In this document: positions 1 through 6,669 of the stretch, piece by piece
Position numbering within the stretch: position 1 is the first letter of the stretch
How the letters are laid out: each line of letters begins with the position of its first letter
NCBI GenBank assembly: GCA_964554015.1
Contig: CAZKMO010000137.1
Location: 1 to 9,453 of the forward strand
Source: CAYUAG01 sp964554015
GTDB taxonomy: Bacteria > Zhuqueibacterota > QNDG01 > CAYUAG01
Direction of reading: 5' to 3'
DNA length: 9,453 nt
Position numbers and translations under genes: made by a program
Notes under the pieces: model-generated
Told to the model about the DNA's origin: nothing
Database searches by the model: none
The model's input: only the letters and a program-made list of their open reading frames with translations

Positions 1-126
1 CCCCGGAGTAACCCCCGCTACAATCTTGGTTCCATATTCTATCATTTTCTGGGAATGAAAAGTACCTTCACTTCCGGTTAATCCCTGAACCACCACCCTG
101 GTTTTTTCATCAATAAGAATACTCAT
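1..126 (-). CDS. sucD: Succinyl-CoA synthetase alpha subunit, N-terminal part (cut by window edge)
   Basis: This is the first 42 residues of the CoA- and nucleotide-dependent ligase alpha subunit, which carries the phosphohistidine and, with SucC, interconverts succinate and succinyl-CoA in the cytoplasm. The visible part starts MSILIDEKTRVVVQGLTGSE and continues through GTFHSQ to GTKIVAGVTPG. This matches the start of the CoA-binding Rossmann domain, including the GxTGxxGTFH signature and the GVTPG loop of the family. The catalytic histidine lies beyond the window. The ATG at 126 is preceded by AGAGG at suitable spacing, and the gene follows sucC by 35 nt, the usual sucC-sucD order. The identification is firm; completeness cannot be judged. 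Confidence 0.95.
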   Translation of the reverse strand, partial: MSILIDEKTRVVVQGLTGSEGTFHSQKMIEYGTKIVAGVTPG

Positions 127-161
127 TAACACCTCTATAATTTATGGGTATGACAGATCCC

Positions 162-1322
162 TTACTTTCCGGCAGCAGCAACAGCTTTTTGGGCCGCATC
201 TCCCAGATCCTGGGCAACCTGAAAAGATAAATCTGATTTTTTCAAAATTTCAGCCGCGATATCACTGTTGGTTCCGGCCAGACGCACTACCATGGGAACC
301 GTAATATCGAGTTGTTTTGCTGCCTCAATAACCCCGTTTGCCACCCGATCACAGCGTACAATCCCCCCGAATATATTAATCAATACTACTTTTACATTTT
401 TATCGGAAAGAAGAATGCTAAAGGCATTTTTTACCCGCTCCACAGAAGCGGCTCCTCCCACATCCAGAAAATTAGCCGGCATGGATCCGTGATGTTTGAT
501 AATATCCATAGTAGCCATGGCCAGACCGGCACCGTTCACCATGCAACCCACATTACCATCCAACTTTACATAGCTTAAATTATATTTAGAGGCTTCCACC
601 TCAGTGGGTTCTTCTTCACCGATATCTCGTAAATTTTTTATATCGGAATGCTGATCCAGAGCATTATCATCAAAATTGACTTTAGCGTCAGCAGCTAACA
701 AACGATTATCCTTGGTAATTACCAAAGGATTAATTTCAGCTAAAGAGGCGTCACACTCCATAAATAGTTTATATAAGTTTACTATCAATTTGGCACCATC
801 CCGAATTAATTCTTTGGGCAGACTAAGTCCAAAAGCAATTTTACGGGCCTGAAAAGACTGGATACCGACTCCTGGACTTATGGGAACTGTAATTATTTTT
901 TCCGGGGTTTGTGCAGCCACTGTTTCGATCTCTACTCCCCCCTCTTCCGAAGCTATTATAGTAATCTTGGCACTGTCCCGATCAATTACCATACCGACAT
1001 ACAGTTCTTTTTCCACCTCCAGAGCTTCTTCAATAAGCACTCTCCTGACATATTTGCCTTCAGGACCGGTCTGATGGGTTACCAGATTCATTCCGATTAT
1101 CTCACCTGCTTTCTCCACTGCCTGAGCAGGATTATCTGCCAGCTTAATCCCTCCTCCTTTTCCCCTTCCACCAGCATGCACCTGAGCCTTTACCACCACC
1201 TTATTACCAATATCCCGGGCAACTTTTTCCGCATCCTCTTTCTTTTCGATCACTTTTCCCTGAGGCACAGGAATAGAATATTGTTTAAACAGTTCCTTGG
1301 ACTGATATTCATGTATTTTCAT
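162..1322 (-). CDS. sucC: Succinyl-CoA synthetase beta subunit (ADP- or GDP-forming)
   Basis: SucC is the nucleotide-binding ATP-grasp subunit of succinyl-CoA ligase. It makes succinyl-CoA from succinate at the cost of a nucleoside triphosphate, or the reverse with substrate-level phosphorylation. At 386 residues it is full length for the family. It opens with the typical MKIHEYQSKELF. The ATP-grasp part has K45 and the glycine-rich GGRGKGGG (51-58). N198 (EINPL) and D212 sit where the Mg-binding Asn/Asp pair lies in E. coli SucC. The C-terminal ligase domain shows NGAGLAMATMD (263-273), FLDVGGAA (285-292) and GGIVRCDRVANG (319-330), the succinate-side loops. An AAGGG site precedes the ATG. 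It is separated from korC by a repeat-rich 225-nt gap, so it may have its own transcript. ADP versus GDP preference cannot be read from sequence. Confidence 0.97.
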   Translation of the reverse strand: MKIHEYQSKELFKQYSIPVPQGKVIEKKEDAEKVARDIGNKVVVKAQVHAGGRGKGGGIKLADNPAQAVEKAGEIIGMNLVTHQTGPEGKYVRRVLIEEALEVEKELYVGMVIDRDSAKITIIASEEGGVEIETVAAQTPEKIITVPISPGVGIQSFQARKIAFGLSLPKELIRDGAKLIVNLYKLFMECDASLAEINPLVITKDNRLLAADAKVNFDDNALDQHSDIKNLRDIGEEEPTEVEASKYNLSYVKLDGNVGCMVNGAGLAMATMDIIKHHGSMPANFLDVGGAASVERVKNAFSILLSDKNVKVVLINIFGGIVRCDRVANGVIEAAKQLDITVPMVVRLAGTNSDIAAEILKKSDLSFQVAQDLGDAAQKAVAAAGK

Positions 1323-1366
1323 ACAAAACCCTTGTTTTATCTTTAATCTTTTATTTTACGGTAATA

Positions 1367-1520
1367 AATTTATTAAAATCTCAAATCACAAGTACCAAAT
1401 ATCAAATAATATTTAAATTACAATATCCAAAAGCAAAAAGTAAATTTGTATTTGTTTGTTATTTGTCTTTTGTTTATTGTGTTTTATTTGTAATTTGTTA
1501 TTTGATTATTGGAATTTTTC
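1367..1520. repeat. AT-rich caaat-type interspersed repeat with imperfect inverted arms (korC-sucC gap)
   Basis: The gap between korC and sucC is filled by degenerate copies of caaat on the plus strand in the left half (about 1381-1430) and of its complement atttg in the right half (about 1448-1504). Perfectly complementary blocks include caaataa (1403-1409) with ttatttg (1498-1504), and aaattacaa (1415-1423) with ttgtaattt (1488-1496), so an imperfect hairpin with a long loop is possible. It has no GC-rich stem or T-run like an intrinsic terminator. I found no convincing promoter for sucC, although one could be hidden in the AT-rich sequence. Confidence 0.55.
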
Positions 1521-1593
1521 TTTATTTTATCCTTTTTCCTTTATCTTTTATCTTTTTTCTTTTGTCTTTTTACTTTTGTCTTTCTTCTTCTCC
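1515..1593. repeat. Polypyrimidine/polypurine low-complexity tract across the korC stop
   Basis: The plus strand is almost all C and T, built from irregular units such as cttttgt and tttatctttta. On the coding strand this reads as A/G-rich sequence that encodes the Lys-rich KorC tail and continues beyond its TAA at 1548. Confidence 0.65.
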
Positions 1594-2108
1594 AGCCCAA
1601 ACTCATACCCTTTATCAAAAGCCTTAAGATTCTTCTCCACGAACCTATCCGGTACAGATTCGGGTATAGACTTTTTCATGGCTTCTACTGATACAATTCC
1701 GGTTACAGCAGTTACAAAACCCATCATTACAACATTGGCAAAAATGCGGTTACCTAATTCCTCAGCAAACCGGGTGGAAGGAATGGAAAGAATACTTTTT
1801 TGGGTAACAGGTTTAACCAGATCTTCATCAATAATAAGCACACCTGCCTCTTTCACTTCCGGTTCAAAGGTATCACAGGCTTCCTGCGACATGGCAATAA
1901 GATAATCAGTACGGGTTACATAAGGATATAATATTTTTTTATCAGATACTAACAATTGGGAGCTGCATGCCCCTCCTCTGGCTTCCGGTCCAAATGATTG
2001 ATTCATGGTAGCAAAACCCTTATCATATATGGAGGCAGCCCGTCCTAAAATTATACCTGATCGAATAATTCCCTGACCACCAAAACCTGCAAATCTAATT
2101 TCAGTCAT
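1548..2108 (-). CDS. korC: 2-oxoacid:ferredoxin oxidoreductase gamma subunit (KorC)
   Basis: KorC is the gamma subunit of CoA-dependent 2-oxoacid:ferredoxin oxidoreductases, corresponding to the part of the enzyme that contacts coenzyme A. The 186-residue product has the family start with GFGGQGIIRSG (8-18) and the signature QSFGPEARGG (37-46), followed by a region of alternating strands and helices. It is the only gamma subunit in the window although there are two alpha and two beta genes, so it presumably serves the whole assembly. The gap to B' is 18 nt. The Shine-Dalgarno site is weak (GAGAG, about 11 nt away), which suggests coupling to B' translation. The last 15 residues are almost all Lys, Asp, Thr, Ser, Glu and Arg. 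They are encoded by the start of an A/G-rich repeat tract that runs past the stop, so this tail is probably a repeat-derived extension. Confidence 0.94.
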   Translation of the reverse strand: MTEIRFAGFGGQGIIRSGIILGRAASIYDKGFATMNQSFGPEARGGACSSQLLVSDKKILYPYVTRTDYLIAMSQEACDTFEPEVKEAGVLIIDEDLVKPVTQKSILSIPSTRFAEELGNRIFANVVMMGFVTAVTGIVSVEAMKKSIPESVPDRFVEKNLKAFDKGYEFGLEKKKDKSKKTKEKR

Positions 2109-2126
2109 CTGACATATCTCTCTTTT

Positions 2127-2843
2127 TTATTCCAATCTTATAAATTTATCTCCCAGGGCTTTAGAAAGCTGTTCATTATAAGCATCTATAAAAGTTGGCC
2201 GCTCTCGGTCTATAAACTTGCCTACAATTATTTTTTTATCAGCAGTGATTTTAACTTCCAAAGTATCTTCGCCTGGTCTTTCCTCTGAATTTTTATAATA
2301 AAAATCAAGCACCTCAGGATCATGGGAAATTACATCAATAAGGGAAAATCCAGTTTTGGACAAAGATTCCGCTATGGATTTACTCAATTCATCAGTATGA
2401 AGCAGGGTCCAACGGGCAACATACACTCCTCCGCACGATCTAGCCAAATGAGGGATATTTAAAGGTTCATCAAAAGTGGCATAGGGTAAGAAAGGAATAC
2501 GAGGGAATGATACCGGCACCTCCTTTTCGGCAATTTTTTTATAGTTATAACGATTCACACAGATGACATTTAGGTCCATGTTTCTTCTGCCGGCATGGAC
2601 AAAATGATTACCGCCTAAAGTAGCAAAATCACCGATAAATACTACCGGTTTCAAGCTGGTATTAGAAAGTTTCATTCCGGTGGCAAAAGGAATAGCCCGT
2701 CCCCTGGAAGTATGAAACAAATCAATTCCCAAATACTCGGTTACTTCCGGTGGATAGGGAATATCGGTCACCAGGCATATTTTTTGTCTGTCTATATTAG
2801 AATCCTCAATTCCCTTCTTGAAAATTTCTATTATTTTTTCCAT
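2127..2843 (-). CDS. Degenerate KorB paralogue (B'), lacking TPP and [4Fe-4S] ligands
   Basis: This 238-residue protein is clearly homologous to the KorB at 4290-5138: FHTSRGRAIPFATG (43-56), GGNHFVHAGRRN (77-88), VYVARW (140-145), IVGKF.DRERPTF (206-218). It lacks the catalytic equipment. The N-terminal segment with the CPGC cysteine pair is absent. The third cluster cysteine (C62 of KorB) is Tyr30 and the fourth (C211) is Asp175. The GDGD thiamine-diphosphate motif has lost two residues and reads GDFATLGG (71-78). The second Asn of the CVNN metal-binding segment is Arg98, and MTGGQ has become KIAEK. The short N-terminus is real: an in-frame TAA lies seven codons upstream (2862-2864), and AGGA precedes the ATG at good spacing. 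It is an uninterrupted ORF 11 nt after korA. A structural, non-catalytic beta subunit is inferred; the name KorB would overstate its activity. Confidence 0.9.
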   Translation of the reverse strand: MEKIIEIFKKGIEDSNIDRQKICLVTDIPYPPEVTEYLGIDLFHTSRGRAIPFATGMKLSNTSLKPVVFIGDFATLGGNHFVHAGRRNMDLNVICVNRYNYKKIAEKEVPVSFPRIPFLPYATFDEPLNIPHLARSCGGVYVARWTLLHTDELSKSIAESLSKTGFSLIDVISHDPEVLDFYYKNSEERPGEDTLEVKITADKKIIVGKFIDRERPTFIDAYNEQLSKALGDKFIRLE

Positions 2844-2854
2844 GATATTCCTGT

Positions 2855-4135
2855 TTATTTGTTAATCATTGAAGTTAGACTGCCCTTAAATATTTCTTTT
2901 TCCAAACCGGTAGTATATTCAATAACTTTATCATATTTTTTATTATCACTGACAATCATTTTTATCGCTCCCAAGATATCTTGAGGATTATGCACAGAAG
3001 CGCCACCATGAGGCACTAAGATGGTATTTGCCTTCCCCTGACTGCAACGATCTACTTCGAACACAATTTGACCGTAGTTTATCTCCGGCACCACAAATCC
3101 CTTCACTCTTTGAGCCAGTTCAGTTATTTTTTCATCCGGAAAAGGCCAAACCGTAACCAGCCGAAGCATGCCTACTTTAATTCCCTGTTTTTGAGCCTGC
3201 TCAAAGGCTCGGTATGCCACCCGGGAAGTAATGCCATAAGAAACAATAACTACTTCCGCCTCCTCGAGATTATGTTCTTCCAATTCAATTATATCTTTCT
3301 TATTTTTTCGAATTTTATCTACCAGGTATTGATTTGTCGATTTTTTATTTGTGGCTTTGGTTTTGGTAATATCAGGAAGAGTTTTACTGTCCAGCACAGG
3401 ATGTCCTTTTTCATCATGCGATAATCCGGTTATATATATATTATATCCATCTCCGGCTTTTACCAGAGGAGGAACCAGATCTTTATCCCGTTTATAAGGC
3501 AAATATTCCTCTTTTTCCCCTGTATAAAATCTCCTGGGCTCAATTTCTATCTGGGAGGCTTCCGGTATTACCACCTTTTCAGTCATATGGCCAACACATT
3601 CATCCGCCATAAACATAACCGGTACCCGATATCGCTCCGCCAGATTAAAAGCTTTAATAGTAAATTCAAAGCTTTCCTGGGGAGAATCCGGAGCCAGAGC
3701 AATAATTTCATAATCACCATTTGAACCCCAGCGTGACTGCATAATATCAGCCTGTCCGGTTCTGGTGGGAACCCCGGTGGAGGGTCCGCCCCGCTGAATA
3801 TTGATTATCACAAAAGGTATCTCCATAGCAGCTCCCAGCCCGATATTTTCCATCATTAAAGAATATCCCGGCCCTGAGGTTATGGTCATTGCTTTCCTAC
3901 CAGCCCAGGATGCTCCTAATACAGAAGCTATGGAACCTAATTCATCTTCCATCTGAATAAATTGTGCTCCTACATAGGGTGCTTTTTTGGCAAAAGCTTC
4001 CGCAGCTTCTGTGGATGGTGTTATGGGATATCCTCCTAAAAATTTACATCCAGCAGCTAAAGCACCATAGGCAGCTGCCACATCACCATCAATATAGTAG
4101 GTTCCGGTAAAAACATCACTCGGATTTGCTTTCAA
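2855..4135 (-). CDS. korA: 2-oxoacid:ferredoxin oxidoreductase alpha subunit, intact copy (KorA)
   Basis: This is the alpha subunit of a 2-oxoacid:ferredoxin oxidoreductase. With succinyl-CoA synthetase nearby, 2-oxoglutarate is the likely substrate. It keeps the family active-site features: YPITP (36-40), SGPGYSLM (87-94), and RGGPSTGVPTRTGQADI (115-131). A transketolase C-terminal-like domain follows (about residues 290-345, VVIVSYGITSR to VWPFPDEKI). I place the start at TTG 4135, giving 426 residues. A perfect GGAGGT lies 6 nt upstream of it, and with this start the protein aligns without gaps to A' (5146-6309), YPITP and YPIFP both falling at 36-40. The alternative ATG at 4150 would put the Shine-Dalgarno inside the gene and has none of its own. 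It has about 40 more C-terminal residues than A'. It is preceded by a 150-nt AT-rich gap. Confidence 0.95.
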   Translation of the reverse strand: MKANPSDVFTGTYYIDGDVAAAYGALAAGCKFLGGYPITPSTEAAEAFAKKAPYVGAQFIQMEDELGSIASVLGASWAGRKAMTITSGPGYSLMMENIGLGAAMEIPFVIINIQRGGPSTGVPTRTGQADIMQSRWGSNGDYEIIALAPDSPQESFEFTIKAFNLAERYRVPVMFMADECVGHMTEKVVIPEASQIEIEPRRFYTGEKEEYLPYKRDKDLVPPLVKAGDGYNIYITGLSHDEKGHPVLDSKTLPDITKTKATNKKSTNQYLVDKIRKNKKDIIELEEHNLEEAEVVIVSYGITSRVAYRAFEQAQKQGIKVGMLRLVTVWPFPDEKITELAQRVKGFVVPEINYGQIVFEVDRCSQGKANTILVPHGGASVHNPQDILGAIKMIVSDNKKYDKVIEYTTGLEKEIFKGSLTSMINK

Positions 4136-4141
4136 TGCCTG

Positions 4142-4147
4142 ACCTCC
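4142..4147 (-). promoter_or_regulatory. Shine-Dalgarno GGAGGT that places the korA start at TTG 4135
   Basis: On the minus strand GGAGGT is followed by CAGGCA and then TTG, a 6-nt spacing. The upstream ATG at 4150 directly precedes this site and has only AT-rich sequence before it. The site therefore favours a TTG start, which also gives the gap-free alignment with the paralogous alpha subunit. Confidence 0.75.
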
Positions 4148-4196
4148 CATCTAATATTACTAATCAAAATTGTATATTTATTTAATCGCATCTCTT

Positions 4197-4219
4197 AATT
4201 TATTAAATCAAATATCAAA
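4197..4219. repeat. AT-rich interspersed motif shared with the korC-sucC gap
   Basis: Two 11-mers, aatttattaaa (4197-4207) and caaatatcaaa (4209-4219), lie one base apart in the gap between korB and korA. The same two 11-mers occur in the same order in the other large gap at 1367-1377 and 1396-1406, separated there by 18 bases. The rest of the gap (4136-4289) is AT-rich. I see no strong promoter or terminator in it; the best -10-like sequence on the minus strand, TATACA near 4169-4174, has only a weak -35 partner. Confidence 0.5.
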
Positions 4220-4289
4220 ATGTAAGAAGTAAAATGACATATAAAAATTCAAAATCATCTATTTTCCTCTTGATAGTTACTATTTACAT

Positions 4290-5138
4290 TTAAATACTTT
4301 CTCCATTCTGCTCCTGCCAATTTTTCAATGATTCCGAAAATGTTGGCCTTTCCCGATCTACAAATTTTCCCACAATAATTTCTTTCTGATAATCAATATT
4401 CAGATTATCAGTGGGTTCAAAGTGCTTAATAACTGAATTATCATAATAAAATTTCATCATGTCCAATCCATCTCCCAAACGGTTGATTCTGGAATAATAC
4501 ATGGCACAGGGTGAAATAACTTCCACTACAGAAAAACCCGGCTTCTGCAAAGCATCGGTAATGGCATAGGTTAATCTTCTCATATGAAGAGCGGTCCAGC
4601 GAGCAACATAGACCGCACCTGAGGCTTCTGCCAATTGGGGTACATTGGAAGGAGTTTCAAAGTTACCGAAAGGAGAAGTGGTGGTATAGGCCGGAATCGG
4701 GGTTGTGGGTGCCACCTGACCTCCGGTCATGGCATAGATAAAATTATTGACACAAATAACCGTGATATCAATATTTCTTCTGGCCGCATGGACAAAATGA
4801 TTTCCCCCGATAGAAACCAGATCTCCGTCCCCGGATATTACCACAACTTTCATATCCGGTTTACCCAGCTTAATACCGGTGGCAAAAGGAATGGCCCGGC
4901 CGTGGGTAGTATGAAAGGAATCCACTTTTATATAGCCCGCTACCCTGCCGGTACAACCGATTCCTGAAACAACGCAAATTTGATCCAGATCACATTCCAG
5001 TTTGTCCAAGGCCTCGGCAAAAGCACTCACGGCATTGCCGATACCACATCCCGGACACCAGATATGAGGAATCCTGTCCATGCGCAAAAGATTATCCATG
5101 GGATGTTTGGGTTCTTTTTTGATGATAGTATTTTGCAT
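4290..5138 (-). CDS. korB: 2-oxoacid:ferredoxin oxidoreductase beta subunit, intact copy (KorB)
   Basis: KorB is the thiamine-diphosphate and [4Fe-4S] subunit. It catalyses oxidative decarboxylation of a 2-oxoacid, or reductive carboxylation of an acyl-CoA, and passes electrons to ferredoxin. The 282 residues contain every expected ligand. C28 and C31 (WCPGCGIGNA), C62 (SGIGCTGR) and C211 (ISPC) bind the cluster. GDGD (103-106) and the CVNNFIYAMTGGQ segment (129-141) bind thiamine diphosphate and its metal. THGRAIPFATG is at 78-88, and DRERPTF near the C-terminus is shared with B'. The ATG at 5138 has TAGGA 5 nt upstream, and the gene lies 7 nt after A'. It is the only beta subunit here able to bind the cofactors, so all Kor catalysis must run through it. 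Its best catalytic partner is probably the downstream KorA, not the adjacent A'. Confidence 0.96.
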   Translation of the reverse strand: MQNTIIKKEPKHPMDNLLRMDRIPHIWCPGCGIGNAVSAFAEALDKLECDLDQICVVSGIGCTGRVAGYIKVDSFHTTHGRAIPFATGIKLGKPDMKVVVISGDGDLVSIGGNHFVHAARRNIDITVICVNNFIYAMTGGQVAPTTPIPAYTTTSPFGNFETPSNVPQLAEASGAVYVARWTALHMRRLTYAITDALQKPGFSVVEVISPCAMYYSRINRLGDGLDMMKFYYDNSVIKHFEPTDNLNIDYQKEIIVGKFVDRERPTFSESLKNWQEQNGESI

Positions 5139-5145
5139 AGTATTC

Positions 5146-6309
5146 CTATGATTTTAACACTTTTTTAATTAATTTTTTTATATGATCTGAGGTGCCAACT
5201 TGGTTGGAAGGATGATGAAGAAAATGAGTTTCAGCTTTTCCTCTGGCACATCGTTCCACTTCCAGAACAATCTGTCCGTAATTTATTTCCGGAACAATAA
5301 AACTATTGATTTTCTTAGCCAAGGCGTATATCCTTTTTTCCGGAAAAGGCCAGATAGTTTTTAACCGTAAACTACCTGCTTTCACACCGTCATTACGTAC
5401 TTGTTTCACTGCAGATAAGGCGTCATTGGAGGCTGCTCCATATGATACAACCACTACTTCCGCATCATCAATGTATTTTTCTTCAAATTCAATAATATCA
5501 TCTGCAAATAATCTAATTTTTTGCACCAGTCGGTGTACATTCCACTCCTGACACTTTTCATTCATAACCGGATATCCCCTATCATCGTGGGTTAAACCGG
5601 TTACATGAAATCGATATCCCTGATTAACATCAACCATGGGAGGAATAAGATCTTTGCTGTCGAATTTAAAAGGAAGATATTTATCTTTCTTGCCTTTATA
5701 GTATTTCCTAGTACTAACTGTGATATCCTTGGGATCTGGAATCTTGACATTTTCTTTTTTAGTACAGACATTAGTGTCAGTCAATATAACTACTGGAGTC
5801 CGATACTTTTCTGAGAGACTGAATGCCTGAATAGTCATATAATACATATCCTGGGGTGAATTAGGTGAAAACGCAATAATTTCATAATCTCCGTGAGAAT
5901 TCCACCTTGCCTGCATGATATCACCAGCTCCAGGATTACAGGGAATACCTTCGGAGGGACCATCCCTTTGTACATTGACAATTACGCAGGGCGTCTCCAG
6001 CATAATACCCAATCCTATATGCTCTGCCATTTGGGCAAAACCGGTCCCGGTGGTAACGGTCATGGCTTTCCTGCCGGTCCAGGAAGCACCCAGAACAGCT
6101 GCCAGAGCAGATACTTCATCCTCCATCTGAATGAGGATGCCATCAATCTCTGAAAATCTTTCTGCATATCGCTCTACAATATCAAAAGAAGGGAATATGG
6201 GATAATATCCTAAAAATGAGCAGCCGGCGGAAAGAGCTCCTTCGGCACAGGCCTGACTGCCAGTTAAGGTATGGGTACCAGAAAGCACAGCATTTTCCGA
6301 TTTTTTCAT
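5146..6309 (-). CDS. Divergent KorA paralogue (A') with altered active-site motifs
   Basis: This 387-residue protein is homologous along its length to KorA at 2855-4135. By my hand count 80 of the first 150 positions are identical with no gap. The differences cluster in the motifs that form the active site. YPITP is YPIFP (36-40, Thr39 to Phe). TSGPGYSLM is TTGTGFAQM (86-94). PSTGVPTRTGQAD is PSEGIPCNPGAGD (118-130), losing the basic residue at 125. The scaffold is kept: QMEDE (61-65), LGASWTGRKAM (73-83), DYEIIA (141-146), and a C-terminal domain with VVVSYGAASND and IWPFPEKRI. It sits 29 nt after korD and 7 nt before korB, in the usual korDAB order. It may be a structural alpha subunit, or one with a changed substrate pocket; I favour the first because B' is damaged in parallel. 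The ATG at 6309 has a weak AGG-type ribosome site. Confidence 0.92.
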   Translation of the reverse strand: MKKSENAVLSGTHTLTGSQACAEGALSAGCSFLGYYPIFPSFDIVERYAERFSEIDGILIQMEDEVSALAAVLGASWTGRKAMTVTTGTGFAQMAEHIGLGIMLETPCVIVNVQRDGPSEGIPCNPGAGDIMQARWNSHGDYEIIAFSPNSPQDMYYMTIQAFSLSEKYRTPVVILTDTNVCTKKENVKIPDPKDITVSTRKYYKGKKDKYLPFKFDSKDLIPPMVDVNQGYRFHVTGLTHDDRGYPVMNEKCQEWNVHRLVQKIRLFADDIIEFEEKYIDDAEVVVVSYGAASNDALSAVKQVRNDGVKAGSLRLKTIWPFPEKRIYALAKKINSFIVPEINYGQIVLEVERCARGKAETHFLHHPSNQVGTSDHIKKLIKKVLKS

Positions 6310-6338
6310 ATTAAACGCCTATGATTAAATAATAATAT

Positions 6339-6656
6339 TTATACCTTGCTTTGTTCTTTTCTTTTTTTTTCTCTTTTATCTTGTTCTATTTTTGTTTCTT
6401 CTACAATAGTAAAAATGGCAAAATCCGGGCACACCATCTGACAAAAACCGCAGTAAACACAATCATCTGCATGTACAGCTTCCGGGGGATGATACCCTTT
6501 GGAATTATATTTATCCGAAATTTCCAGCACATCTTTGGGGCAGTATTCTACGCAAAAACCACACCCCTTGCATCGATCTTCAATAATTAACAGTTCCCCC
6601 TGGGGAGTGGATGGTTTCTCCAAGCCAAATGGTTTTTCTCTATATCGTATTCTCAT
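6339..6656 (-). CDS. korD: 2 x [4Fe-4S] ferredoxin-like delta subunit (KorD)
   Basis: KorD is the small ferredoxin-like subunit that relays electrons between the KorB cluster and external ferredoxin. The 105 residues carry two complete CxxCxxCxxxCP motifs: C29, C32, C35, C39 (CKGCGFCVEYCP) and C66, C69, C72, C76 (CVYCGFCQMVCP). The spacer with YNSKGYHPP is typical of the KorD/VorD family. GAGGT lies 5 nt before the ATG. The gene starts 13 nt after the frdA stop, so the Frd and Kor genes are probably co-transcribed. The C-terminal 18 residues are very rich in Lys and Glu and are encoded by an A/G-rich tract, like the tail of KorC. A free ferredoxin is possible, but position and size favour the delta subunit. 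Confidence 0.93.
   Translation of the reverse strand: MRIRYREKPFGLEKPSTPQGELLIIEDRCKGCGFCVEYCPKDVLEISDKYNSKGYHPPEAVHADDCVYCGFCQMVCPDFAIFTIVEETKIEQDKREKKRKEQSKV
6345..6411. repeat. Polypyrimidine/polypurine low-complexity tract at the korD 3' end
   Basis: A T/C-rich stretch on the plus strand, including a run of eight T at 6362-6369, encodes the Lys/Glu-rich KorD tail. It resembles the tract at the end of korC in composition and in its place at the 3' end of a gene. Confidence 0.5.
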
Positions 6657-6669
6657 TATTTACCTCATT

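Noticed and set aside
909..1346. Long plus-strand open frame opposite sucC (and similar plus-strand frames elsewhere, such as 1456-1905 and 7339-7737)
   Set aside because: They lie antisense to strongly supported minus-strand genes, have no recognisable domains and have implausible composition; they are shadows of the real reading frames.
1403..1504. Intrinsic terminator after korC
   Set aside because: The inverted blocks are AT-only, separated by a long loop and not followed by a clean T-run on the minus strand; transcription stop is not supported.
1381..1520. Possible CRISPR array or tandem repeat array in the korC-sucC gap
   Set aside because: The caaat/atttg units are short and irregular, with no conserved direct repeat of 20-40 bases and no unique spacers of even length.
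2127..2843. B' as a pseudogene
   Set aside because: The frame is uninterrupted, the start has a good ribosome site, the gene is tightly packed between korA and korC, and scaffold motifs are preserved; a non-catalytic subunit is the better reading.
4165..4200. Promoter for korA-B'-korC in the AT-rich gap
   Set aside because: The best -10-like sequence (TATACA on the minus strand) has only a four-of-six -35 partner (TTAAGA, 16-nt spacer), which is expected by chance in such AT-rich DNA.
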